This document shows positions 14,604-22,958 of a stretch of DNA of 47,280 nt, piece after piece. The position numbers and the translations under genes are program-made. Within the stretch, counting starts at the first letter, position 1. Each line of letters begins with the position of its first letter. The DNA is from Acidobacteriota bacterium. GTDB taxonomy: Bacteria > Acidobacteriota > Blastocatellia > Pyrinomonadales > Pyrinomonadaceae. The DNA is taken from assembly GCA_018269005.1 (NCBI GenBank), contig JAFDVK010000056.1, positions 1 through 47,280 of the forward strand. Direction: 5' to 3'. The notes under the pieces were generated by a model. It searched no databases. It saw only the letters and a list, made by a program, of their open reading frames with translations, and had not been told where the DNA came from.

Positions 14604-15347
14604 CTACCAGACGATGCCGACCGACGCAGCAGCCTCCGTGCCCCGGATCGGCTGCTGCGTCGCCTCGACCCCGAGCCGGAACACGTTGTAGTCGTAGTGG
14701 AAGTACAGGCCCTTGGCCCCGTCTGTGCGGAACACGACCCCGGCCGACTTGCGATGGACCAGCTTGCGCGTAGCGTCGAGTGACGCTTGAGTCGCCTTCG
14801 TGGCCGCGAGCTGTTCACCGTAGGCCGTCTGGAAGTGGTAGGACTCCTCCTCTGCGGCCGTGGCCTCGTTCTTGTAGCCGTCGGCCAGCTTCTTCGCCTG
14901 CGCCAGCTCGTACTCCCGCTCTGCGATGGCGTCACGGAGTTGAGGCGCGTTCTGCGCCTCTTGTCCCCAGCCCCAGACCGTCACGGCGTCCTTGGGGTCG
15001 AGTTGGGCGGGGAGGCGGAGGCCCATCGTACCGAGCTGGCCATAGAGGTTGGTGGGGGGCTTGCCGGGCACAGGAGGCACCGGCTTGCGCTGGGCCGCCA
15101 GGGTGTCCAGCTCGGCTTGCATGGCCTTGTTCTGGCCAGCGAGCGCCAGCCGCGCCGTCTGAGCCGCTGTGGCGTCCGCGAGGGCCTTCTGAGCGAGGGC
15201 CTGATTCTCATCGGCCTGATGCTGTGCCTGCTCGGCCCAGGCACGCGCCTTGTGCGCCCGGATGGCGTAGACGGTCGTGCCGATGACGGCCACGCCAAGA
15301 CCGATGTAGGCGAGGATGGAAACGCGACGATCCATGAGGATCTGCAT
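14604..15347 (-). CDS. Membrane-tethered coiled-coil protein, possible spanin-like
   Basis: 247 residues from ATG 15347, preceded by AGGGGGCACC. A single N-terminal membrane helix (SILAYIGLGVAVIGTTVYAI) is followed by a long Ala/Gln/Glu-rich coiled coil (about residues 30-85) and a second helical stretch (about 135-195). The final 50 residues are beta-rich (VVFRTDGAKGLYFHYDYNVF). It sits last in the late operon, right after the endolysin. An N-in anchor plus periplasmic coil fits an Rz-like inner-membrane spanin, although it is larger than usual and no outer-membrane partner is obvious. Confidence 0.55.
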   Translation of the reverse strand: MQILMDRRVSILAYIGLGVAVIGTTVYAIRAHKARAWAEQAQHQADENQALAQKALADATAAQTARLALAGQNKAMQAELDTLAAQRKPVPPVPGKPPTNLYGQLGTMGLRLPAQLDPKDAVTVWGWGQEAQNAPQLRDAIAEREYELAQAKKLADGYKNEATAAEEESYHFQTAYGEQLAATKATQASLDATRKLVHRKSAGVVFRTDGAKGLYFHYDYNVFRLGVEATQQPIRGTEAAASVGIVW

Positions 15348-15355
15348 GGTGCCCC

Positions 15356-15898
15356 CTAGGTCAATGCCGGGATGGCCCGCGTAAGGTACGCTTGCCTTTC
15401 GGCGAGATGCAGCAGCCCAGGATTGATCTTCCGGGTGCAACCGATGAAGTCATTCCTGTCCGCGAACGAGTTGAGCATCTTGTCCGTCCAGAACCAGCAG
15501 CTCGCCGCGACGCCCCACTCGGGCTCCTCCAGCAGATCCGGCGTGTCCAGTAGGCGCGCGTCACCGAAGAGCGCGATGGAGCATCGCCGGTAGTTGTCCG
15601 CGCCCGTGATCTCGATGGCCCCACGGCCCTTGAACTTCTGCCCGTCGCCATCCGCCTCCGGCGTGTTGCCGAGCTGCTTAGCCAAGCGGCCGGTGTCGTA
15701 GGCTTCACCAGACGCCAACTCGTGCGTGTAGCGGAACTCACCGGACTCGTGAGCGCACTGCGCCAGGAAGAACGCGGCCCGAAGCACCGTGTTCATCCCA
15801 GCGAGCGGCATGTACTTGTTCAGGTGAGGAAGGTATGCGTCCACACGATGCGCCGCGGTGGGCATGATCTTGAGGATCTGATCGCGTGTGATCTGCAT
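15356..15898 (-). CDS. Endolysin, glycoside hydrolase family 19 type
   Basis: 180 residues resembling phage chitinase-class (GH19) endolysins, which cleave the glycan strands of peptidoglycan. The AHESGEF motif (catalytic Glu at about position 51), the following FRYTHELASGEAYDTGRL segment, KGRGAIEITGADNY and the Trp-rich WGVAASCWFW segment are all typical. There is no signal peptide, so release depends on a holin. It lies between the two membrane proteins at 15902 and 14604, making a three-gene lysis cassette. Confidence 0.85.
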   Translation of the reverse strand: MQITRDQILKIMPTAAHRVDAYLPHLNKYMPLAGMNTVLRAAFFLAQCAHESGEFRYTHELASGEAYDTGRLAKQLGNTPEADGDGQKFKGRGAIEITGADNYRRCSIALFGDARLLDTPDLLEEPEWGVAASCWFWTDKMLNSFADRNDFIGCTRKINPGLLHLAERQAYLTRAIPALT

Positions 15899-15901
15899 GG
15901 C

Positions 15902-16183
15902 TCACCGTTTCGATAGAAGATCCAAGATGTGATCGAGCTTGTCCCCGAGCCGATTGATGTCCTCTCGGTGCTGCTGGTCTGAAAGCTGGCGTTGCGCGTC
16001 CTGACGCGCCGCATCCGCCCTCAGCATGGCAATGTCCTTCGAGTTCAGTTCGGTCTTCGTGTCGATGCGCCCGACGTAGAGGACCATGGAGAGCAGGATG
16101 ACAATCGCGTACACGATCTCTCCCACGTTGATTTCTTTCTTGATGGACCATCCCCTACGGTCGTCGATCAGCTCCCGATCCAT
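15902..16183 (-). CDS. Small membrane protein with coiled coil, candidate holin
   Basis: 93 residues from ATG 16183 behind GGAGGCACC; the longer frame upstream is rejected. A short polar N-terminus leads into one strong membrane helix (VGEIVYAIVILLSMVLYVG, about residues 21-39), followed by a charged coiled coil ending HILDLLSKR. It lies directly upstream of the endolysin, with a 3-bp gap. The topology fits a single-helix class III-type holin or a holin accessory protein. Confidence 0.55.
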   Translation of the reverse strand: MDRELIDDRRGWSIKKEINVGEIVYAIVILLSMVLYVGRIDTKTELNSKDIAMLRADAARQDAQRQLSDQQHREDINRLGDKLDHILDLLSKR

Positions 16184-16221
16184 GGTGCCTCCTGTTCTTA
16201 AATCGTACCTCGGGGAACGTC

Positions 16222-16728
16222 CTAGAGCAACGAGAAGTCCGGCACAGGAGCCACCACATTTCCGATGAGCGTGATGTCGAGCCCGGTGTGCGCGATGCCC
16301 TTCACGTCCGACAGCGCAAGCGTCTGCTGAGGATCGGGCTGGGCGGAGAAGGAGTACGCCTTGTCGGTGTGGGGCTCGACCAGCACCGGGTAGATGAACG
16401 CGGCCATGTGCAGCCAGTTGAGGGCCTGAGCAGTCGAGATTTGCGTGAGCGCGCCCCATGTCGAGGAACCCGTGTCCCACACCTCATAGCTGCTGAGCAT
16501 GCCCACGGACCACTTCACCTCAAGCTGAGGCCGGTGGCCGTTGTAGGCGTACTGCCGCTCGTAGTCGGAGTCGGACCCCAGCTCGTGCAGCACCCCCTCC
16601 GGCGTGAAGGTGAGCGTCAGGCCCTCTTTCTCGGGGACCTGGAAAGTCAGCCGCTTCGTCTTCACCCCACTCGAATCGAAGAGCGTGATTCGAGTGGGGC
16701 CCGAGCCGTAAATCGGTGCGATGGTCAT
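16222..16728 (-). CDS. Hypothetical virion-associated protein
   Basis: 168 residues from ATG 16728 (AGGGGCACC upstream). It is predicted to be all-beta (ITLFDSSGVKTKRLTFQVPE, GLTLTFTPEGVLHEL, LEVKWSVGM), like small tail or receptor-binding accessory proteins. It lies between the fibre-like gene and the lysis cassette. No family is recognised. Confidence 0.6.
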   Translation of the reverse strand: MTIAPIYGSGPTRITLFDSSGVKTKRLTFQVPEKEGLTLTFTPEGVLHELGSDSDYERQYAYNGHRPQLEVKWSVGMLSSYEVWDTGSSTWGALTQISTAQALNWLHMAAFIYPVLVEPHTDKAYSFSAQPDPQQTLALSDVKGIAHTGLDITLIGNVVAPVPDFSLL

Positions 16729-16738
16729 GGTGCCCCTA

Positions 16739-17806
16739 TCAGTTGAAGACGACGAAATCGACCTTGGTGGTGGCCGTGGCTGCGGCATTAGCGGTGAGCG
16801 TGAACGACCCGGCCGCCTTGGTGACTCGCACTGACGTCATCGTGGCGTCCGTCCCCTGCACCGTGGCCACGATGACGGAGTTGGTATCCACCAAGGAATT
16901 CGTGACGACGAGCGTGGATGCCGCCGCGGCGAATTGGACCTCGCCGAGCGACTGGTTGATCGTCACTGCGCCCGTGCTTCCGTTGATCGTCTTCTCCATG
17001 CTCAAGAGCGTGTCAAAGTTGTTGGCGTCGAGGACGTGGAGCAGGCCGCTCGCATCCACGTACGTCTGCGCGCCGCCGCTGTTGTTGGACGGCTTCACAG
17101 CCTTCTTCTGCCAGAACACGCCGTTGCCCTGGACCGTGAAGTAGTCGCCCACGGAGTTGTTGCCAAACCGCAGGCCGAGTGTGGTTGAACCACCGACAGA
17201 CGAGCCGACCCGGATATCGAAAGTTCCATTAACCGTATCGGGTGTCCAGAGGTACGTGGTGGCGAGTGTGTTGTCCTGGAAGAGCACCGGCTTGTAGGTG
17301 CCGCTGGCCGCCTCCAGCCAGTAGCCGCTCTTGTTGCCAGCGGGTGCCCAGAGCGCGCCACGATTGAACCCGAGGCCCAGGTACGGCACCAGCGTGGGCG
17401 CTTGGTTGGCCGGGGTGTTGCTGCCGCTCACGGGGCTCGTGTACGTGAACGTGGTGGCGCTCGGCACCGTGGCGATCACGCCATCGAAGCTCTGGCTGGT
17501 GTTGAAGCCGTCGAAGTCCACGATACCGGAAAGCGTGAAGTGCGCCCCGATGGGAAGGTTGTGCGCGGAGGAGGTCGTCACCGTGACCACCGTACCGACG
17601 AGCGCCACGTGGCACGTGAACTGGGCCACCGGCAGCTTGAACGCTGCGCTGGGCGTCGCCGTGAGCGTGCCCGTGGTCAGATCCGTACCCGAACCGTCCG
17701 TGGAGTAGACGGCCGTGGAGTAGAGGTTCTTGAAGCCGCGGGACTGCTGCGCGGCCAGCGGCAGCACGGCCAGAAGAAGCATGATGCCGATCTCACGAAA
17801 TCGCAT
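16739..17806 (-). CDS. Fibre-like beta protein with signal peptide
   Basis: 355 residues behind AGGAGTCACC. The first 20 residues (MRFREIGIMLLLAVLPLAAQ) form a textbook Sec signal with an Ala-x-Ala-type cleavage region. This is unexpected for a phage structural protein, which assembles in the cytoplasm. The remainder is Thr/Ser/Val-rich and beta-repetitive, with an Ig/BACON-like middle (TCHVALVGTVVTVTTSSAHNL) and a C-terminus like tail-fibre tips. Gene order (after the tail tip, before lysis) argues for a receptor-binding or decoration role, whereas the signal argues for export. Both are inferences. Confidence 0.6.
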   Translation of the reverse strand: MRFREIGIMLLLAVLPLAAQQSRGFKNLYSTAVYSTDGSGTDLTTGTLTATPSAAFKLPVAQFTCHVALVGTVVTVTTSSAHNLPIGAHFTLSGIVDFDGFNTSQSFDGVIATVPSATTFTYTSPVSGSNTPANQAPTLVPYLGLGFNRGALWAPAGNKSGYWLEAASGTYKPVLFQDNTLATTYLWTPDTVNGTFDIRVGSSVGGSTTLGLRFGNNSVGDYFTVQGNGVFWQKKAVKPSNNSGGAQTYVDASGLLHVLDANNFDTLLSMEKTINGSTGAVTINQSLGEVQFAAAASTLVVTNSLVDTNSVIVATVQGTDATMTSVRVTKAAGSFTLTANAAATATTKVDFVVFN

Positions 17807-17815
17807 GGTGACTCC

Positions 17816-19213
17816 TTATTGGATGAGCGAAACTTCATCGACCGCGACAATTGCCGTATTGGAACCCGAAATGCCGCCAGTGTCGTCGTTCACATTCTGA
17901 ATTTCCAGACGAATCCCCCATGTTCCCGCGCCGGTGATTGTGCCCGACAGTGAAGCAGACCGTGATGTCCACACGCCCGTGGTGCTGCTCGATCCGCTAA
18001 GTGTGATAGTGGACGCAAGGGTTTCGTTCCCGGTGGACGGACTCAGCACATACACCTTCACGTATCCCGAGACGCTGCCAGCGGCAGCACTGACCTTTTG
18101 AAACGAGTAGAAATTCAGCGTGGGGCTCGCTGCCGATGTGAGCGTGAATGTCTGCGAAAGAGACCCCGTCTGCGTGACGGCATTCCCGAACGTCACGGTG
18201 GAAGAGATGCCCCCGGATGCTGATCCTGTGCCCGTGTGCGTTGTCCCGCTCAGCGCCGTCGGTGGATTCGTTCCACTGGCCGCCCACGCACCAAGATTCC
18301 TATAGAACGTCCCGTTCTGGATGCGCTCGTAGGAGCCCACACCGCCAGCCGCCGCTTGCCATGTTGCCGCAGAAGTGCTCGTCGCAGTGGGCACGTACCC
18401 TACGGCGGGCGTACCCGTCACAGTAATTCCGCCTATTGCCGTTGCGTTGCCCGCAGTGAGCGATGCTGCTGTGCCCGATGCGTTGGTGAGGACCGCTGCG
18501 GATGGCGTTCCGAGATTCGGCGTCACCAGCGCGGGTGAGGTCGCCAGGACCACGTTGCCTGACCCTGTGGTCCCGTTGCTGAGATTTGAAGCCGCGAGCT
18601 GGCCCACGGTGAACGCGCCGCCACTGGTGGTCTGTTGGACCACCTGGGAAGTCCCGCCTGTGGAGCTTAGATTCGCGCCCGTGCCGCCCTGGGCCACTCC
18701 GGCTGTGCCAGAGATCAGGCTGAAGCTGTAATCGCCCGAGGTGGCTGTGATGGCCCCCGCGCGCCCGAACACGCTCTGAACTGAGCTAGAGGCTCCGCGC
18801 TGATCCACGATGGCGGTGATCGCGCTGGCGCTGGTCGTGACCTTGTAGAGCGGGAGCCTGCCCGATGTCCAGGCACTCGTGTTCGCGCTCACTGCGCCCG
18901 CGACGGTGCGCTCCACATAGTTCGTGGCGCTGGCGGTGAGCGTCACGGTGCCATCGGCGATGCTAGTGTAGGTCGAGCCGTTCCAGGCCGGACCCCCGTA
19001 GTAGGCGAAGACGAGGCCCGAGCTGCCGGTCTCGCGGTACCCCCAGCTCCGCGCCGATGCGTTCACCTGATGCTGGAGCGTGGTGCCGATGCTGTCGGCT
19101 TCCGCAATGGTCAGTGCCCGCGTCAACGCTGCCCGAGTGGGCACGCTGACGGTCGGGGCCTGCGCGAAGATCAGCGCGGGAAACAGGAAGATCGAGAGGA
19201 TGCGCTTGAGCAT
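17816..19213 (-). CDS. Tail-fibre-like protein with signal peptide
   Basis: 465 residues behind AGGAGTAGTCCC. It begins with a clear hydrophobic signal (KRILSIFLFPALIFAQ), like the neighbouring gene at 16739. The middle is Thr/Gly/Ser/Ala-rich with fibre-like repeats, such as the TGSGNVVLATSPALVTPNLG segment typical of phage tail fibres (residues about 220-245). The last 150 residues resemble a carbohydrate-binding beta sandwich. It is likely a side fibre or adhesin; the signal peptide is unusual and unexplained. Confidence 0.65.
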   Translation of the reverse strand: MLKRILSIFLFPALIFAQAPTVSVPTRAALTRALTIAEADSIGTTLQHQVNASARSWGYRETGSSGLVFAYYGGPAWNGSTYTSIADGTVTLTASATNYVERTVAGAVSANTSAWTSGRLPLYKVTTSASAITAIVDQRGASSSVQSVFGRAGAITATSGDYSFSLISGTAGVAQGGTGANLSSTGGTSQVVQQTTSGGAFTVGQLAASNLSNGTTGSGNVVLATSPALVTPNLGTPSAAVLTNASGTAASLTAGNATAIGGITVTGTPAVGYVPTATSTSAATWQAAAGGVGSYERIQNGTFYRNLGAWAASGTNPPTALSGTTHTGTGSASGGISSTVTFGNAVTQTGSLSQTFTLTSAASPTLNFYSFQKVSAAAGSVSGYVKVYVLSPSTGNETLASTITLSGSSSTTGVWTSRSASLSGTITGAGTWGIRLEIQNVNDDTGGISGSNTAIVAVDEVSLIQ

Positions 19214-19217
19214 GGGA

Positions 19218-19619
19218 CTACTCCTTCACTTCGAGAGGCGCGGCAGGGTCGGACGAGCCGCCGAACTTCCCAGCGATCCACTTCCCCGCGACATAGGTAC
19301 CCGTGCCCACGCCCGCAAGCGTGACCAGTACGAAGATGTAGAGATACGTGGGATCATTCCCTTTGTCGATCCACCGGCAGACCGCGAGCGTGAGTTTGAC
19401 AAACGCCCAATCCAGCGCGTAGACCGTGGAGATGAGCGCCATGCGCTTCGTACTGGGCACGAGTCGATTGGCGCGCGGATCGAACTCCGAAAGCGTGTCG
19501 TAGAAGAACGCGAACATGCCCTTGGCCTCGCCATGGAGGTACAGAAGCACCGTCACGATCAAGAAGATCGTGCCCACGATGAGCCCGGTGTGATTGTCGA
19601 TGAAGTTCAGGATTGTCAT
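19218..19619 (-). CDS. Multi-helix membrane protein, alternative holin candidate
   Basis: 133 residues with three likely membrane helices: GLIVGTIFLIVTVLLYL (about 12-28), MALISTVYALDWAFVKLTLA (about 60-79) and YLYIFVLVTLAGVGTGTYVA (about 92-111). A hydrophilic tail follows. Three helices and the size suit a class I-type holin, but it lies between the tail tip and the fibre genes, away from the endolysin. The single-helix protein at 15902 therefore competes for the holin role. Confidence 0.6.
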   Translation of the reverse strand: MTILNFIDNHTGLIVGTIFLIVTVLLYLHGEAKGMFAFFYDTLSEFDPRANRLVPSTKRMALISTVYALDWAFVKLTLAVCRWIDKGNDPTYLYIFVLVTLAGVGTGTYVAGKWIAGKFGGSSDPAAPLEVKE

Positions 19620-19628
19620 TTCTTTCTC

Positions 19629-22600
19629 CTACTGAACCCAAGCCGGATCAACCCATCCTGGTTCGACCCACCCTGTTGCGTTGCTCGGAACTTGATTCGT
19701 CAATTGTAGCAGCTCTACGTCCACACCGCGTTGCTCAAGTGCTGGGGCCATGGACATGATCTGAACCGCATCCACCATCGCCGGGAGCCCCGTGGATGTA
19801 TTGATTTGCGTGTACGTGGTTAGATCGCCAACCTGCCATTCGGCGTAGAACGGAGGTGCTGAATCCAGTGTGTCCCCATATGCCCTATCTACCCAGGTTT
19901 CCGTCAGAATCGGCTGGGGGGCCCCAAAAAAGTACGCCTGAGCTTGTCCAAAGGCCCGCGCTCCAGCCACGCCCCATACGATCTTGCTCATGTCCACCGG
20001 AAGAATGTCCCCGCCATCGAACCCGCTCTTGCAATCCACCGTGAGCCCGCTGCCCGTGAACATATCCCCATACGTCACCCGGACCAGCCGGATGAAGTTC
20101 TGCCACGTCTGGAGCTTCGTCTTGTTCGCGCGTTCCCGGCCCTCGATACCCACAACGTACCCAGGCGTGGAACTCGTCTTCAGCCTCAAGTTCCCCGAGT
20201 CCCTGCTCACGAGCCGGAACGATCCGTCGGGGGCGGGAAGGCACGTCGCCACCATGGCTTGCGCGAATGCGTTCAGGTAGTCCGTGACTGAGAGCCCGTC
20301 GCCCGAGCCCGTCACAGACCCAATGGTGCTCGTCGAGATGGCCGTGGCCCCAATGTCCAGGCGCTCGACAGTCGTGGTGATCTTGTTCGCCACGGTGAAC
20401 AGCCGCCCTCCCGCCATCCCTGCCATCTCGTCCGTCGCCGACGCGGTGCGGACCATGCGAGCGATGATCGCTCCATCGGCTACGCTCTCCGCAAGCACCT
20501 CGCCACGCCGGAAGTTGGCGGCCGGATTCAGCGGGTCCGCAGGGTCCGGCTCAGCATCCCCATTCTTCACGACGAGGTTCGCGTCCAGCCAGATGAACCG
20601 GAGCCGTCGGCTCATGTGGTAGTTGGCGTCCATGAACGTCTCGATGGCCTGACAATGCCACCCGCTGATCGCCGATGCTGATCCCGCGCCCGCGAGCTGG
20701 AGCGGCTGGATGGTGCCGGGGATGATCTCCAGCGTGGGGAAGTCGGCCTGCAACGGCGTGGTGCGGCCGTCCACCAGAAAGAGCCGCGTCCGGGGATAGG
20801 TCTGGCCGCCGCGCGTCTCGTTCCACGTGCAGGCTACCAAGCCCCCTCCCAAGCCCCAGGGGCCCGCCGTGGGCACCGTGAGCGCCGGGGTCTGCCGGAC
20901 GGTCAACGCGCCACTGGAGCCGATGCTGAACAGCGTAGCCGTCGTGGTTGCCCACGTAGGCCCCGTGGTGGTCGCCATGCTCAAGGAGATCAGGCCCTCC
21001 TTATGGCCTACCGTGACGTCCGCGTAGATGCCCATGCCCAGCGCGGTCCAGTTGCCCGCCGCAGGGCTGCCGCTGATGGACGGCGTGGTGCTGCTGCCCA
21101 GAGTGCGATCTGCCGTGTGCGCCTCGAAAGTCCAAGTCGGTCCCGACGAGGCCCGCGTGTATCTGCCAGGGCTCGCGCTACTCGCACTGTACGCGACGAG
21201 CTTCGCGGGAATGTAGTTCGCGGCGGCGTGGCCCCCCCAATTGATCGAGGTGCCATCCCAATAGCTCTCGATGTCCTGGTTCTGATCCGACAAGCCCTTC
21301 CAGGTGCGCCAGGGATTCCGCCAACCGTTCTTGGGGATGGTGGCACCCCCCGAGAGGTCCGCTGCCACGTAGATGATCGGTGGCTGAAACGGAGCGGGGG
21401 TTCCGGGCCACTGAAGCGCATCGCCGTAGACATCGTGCGTCGCGGACGCCGAAGGCATCGCCTGCCACGCCCACCCTGCGTCCCAAGAGCCCTGCCAGAC
21501 ACCGGCCACCGTGAACGCGCCCGTGCCATTGTCCGCGCCACGCCGCGCAAGCTGGAGCGTCCCATCCAACGCGATGGTCTGAATGTTGTGCGCGCCGTAG
21601 AGCTGCGGAACCGCGGCATCGTAGGGCCGCCAGCACGGCACAGGGAACGCGGTGATGGCTTCGTGAAAGAATGTCGTGTCCAACACGAACGGGGCCACGA
21701 TAGCCTTCGCGTACTCCAGGCCATTGAAGAGCGCGGGATTCTGGCTGTTCCGGCGCACCTTCGAGACGTCGGTACGAAGATACGCCTGCGTCAGCGGTTG
21801 GTACAGCCACACCGTACCCGTCTCCCCGTCCAGGTCCACGATGGGCGGGAGGTCGGCGGTCGTGAGCCGCTGCGCCCCACTGGTGGTATCCTGGTATGTG
21901 AAGGTGAGTACGTCGCCCGGCACAAGCTGTTCGACGGTATTGAGCTTGATGTATCGCTGCCCGTCACTACCGGAAGCGGGAGTGGGAACATCCGCCGCCA
22001 GCAAGTAGTGCGTGCGCGTCTCCTCGGCCACGGCCCACGAGATCGTGGTGCCGGGACTCAGCACCGCCGTGAGGTCCGGCGCGCCTTGGAGGACGATCCG
22101 CGCCACGCCGTAGGTGTAGGTGCCGTAGAGATCGCCATCCGCCGGAGAGCCGGGGCCGTACGGCACGTCCGCGCTCAGGGACGTGTCCCACTCGATGTGA
22201 TCGACGATGTAGTTGTTCGCGCCAATGCTCAGGGTGAGCGATGGCATTGTCGGCGGACCCGGGCTGTCGTATGTGCAGATGGGCCGCGTGCCGATGATCT
22301 GGCAGTCCTTCGACTTGTCGATGCCCGCTTCCCACGAAATCTTCCCCGCCGCCCACAACGCCGATTCCAGCGCGAGCTTGGTTCCGCGCTGCGTGTACGT
22401 GCTCACCGCGGCATGCAGAATGTCGTCCGCGTTGCTGGCCGCGAAACTCTCGGTGGCCGTCGTAGGGACTTGCGGGTACTGCCGAAGCAGCGTGGGGAAA
22501 TCCGTGAGGAACCTGTCCTGCGTCAACTGCGTCGCGTGAACAACGGTCAGCTTCGTTTCTTTGTCCATCTCCGTCCACTGGATCGTGGTCACGTCCACGT

Positions 22601-22958
22601 ACCCGAGGAACCGAACCGCAGACAACGTACCCGCGGCCCATTCCTCGTAGACAAACGCCCACGGTCCGTAGTACCTGCCCGCGATTCCCAGGCTCGTGCT
22701 GAACGGGCCAATGGCGTCCGCCAGCGAGCCGTCGTCATCGCGCAGATCCACGTCGAACGAGCTGAACGAGCCAGTGGAGAGGTCGCGCTCCATGACCTGC
22801 GTGAGGGTCTGCGCGGGCTTCAGGAACGGCGTCAGGTCCAACATCCGCAAGCCGTTGGCCGCGATGGGATCTGTCCCCGCCACTGGCCCGAACGGAGTGG
22901 GCCATGCGGGATTAGGGGCACCGAGCCGTTCGATCAGGACCACACGGATTTTGCTCAT
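19629..22958 (-). CDS. Giant tail-tip protein (distal tail/adhesin)
   Basis: 1109 residues, with its ATG overlapping the tape measure stop (ATGA). The N-terminal 220 residues are beta-rich and resemble a distal-tail/tail-associated module (LDLTPFLKPAQTLTQVMERD, VRFLGYVDVTTIQWTEM). The middle contains jelly-roll-like strands, and the C-terminal 300 residues carry another hub-like segment. Lambda uses five genes (M, L, K, I, J) here, whereas this phage has one. The natural inference is that hub, tip and host-recognition functions are fused in this single polypeptide. Confidence 0.65.
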   Translation of the reverse strand: MSKIRVVLIERLGAPNPAWPTPFGPVAGTDPIAANGLRMLDLTPFLKPAQTLTQVMERDLSTGSFSSFDVDLRDDDGSLADAIGPFSTSLGIAGRYYGPWAFVYEEWAAGTLSAVRFLGYVDVTTIQWTEMDKETKLTVVHATQLTQDRFLTDFPTLLRQYPQVPTTATESFAASNADDILHAAVSTYTQRGTKLALESALWAAGKISWEAGIDKSKDCQIIGTRPICTYDSPGPPTMPSLTLSIGANNYIVDHIEWDTSLSADVPYGPGSPADGDLYGTYTYGVARIVLQGAPDLTAVLSPGTTISWAVAEETRTHYLLAADVPTPASGSDGQRYIKLNTVEQLVPGDVLTFTYQDTTSGAQRLTTADLPPIVDLDGETGTVWLYQPLTQAYLRTDVSKVRRNSQNPALFNGLEYAKAIVAPFVLDTTFFHEAITAFPVPCWRPYDAAVPQLYGAHNIQTIALDGTLQLARRGADNGTGAFTVAGVWQGSWDAGWAWQAMPSASATHDVYGDALQWPGTPAPFQPPIIYVAADLSGGATIPKNGWRNPWRTWKGLSDQNQDIESYWDGTSINWGGHAAANYIPAKLVAYSASSASPGRYTRASSGPTWTFEAHTADRTLGSSTTPSISGSPAAGNWTALGMGIYADVTVGHKEGLISLSMATTTGPTWATTTATLFSIGSSGALTVRQTPALTVPTAGPWGLGGGLVACTWNETRGGQTYPRTRLFLVDGRTTPLQADFPTLEIIPGTIQPLQLAGAGSASAISGWHCQAIETFMDANYHMSRRLRFIWLDANLVVKNGDAEPDPADPLNPAANFRRGEVLAESVADGAIIARMVRTASATDEMAGMAGGRLFTVANKITTTVERLDIGATAISTSTIGSVTGSGDGLSVTDYLNAFAQAMVATCLPAPDGSFRLVSRDSGNLRLKTSSTPGYVVGIEGRERANKTKLQTWQNFIRLVRVTYGDMFTGSGLTVDCKSGFDGGDILPVDMSKIVWGVAGARAFGQAQAYFFGAPQPILTETWVDRAYGDTLDSAPPFYAEWQVGDLTTYTQINTSTGLPAMVDAVQIMSMAPALEQRGVDVELLQLTNQVPSNATGWVEPGWVDPAWVQ

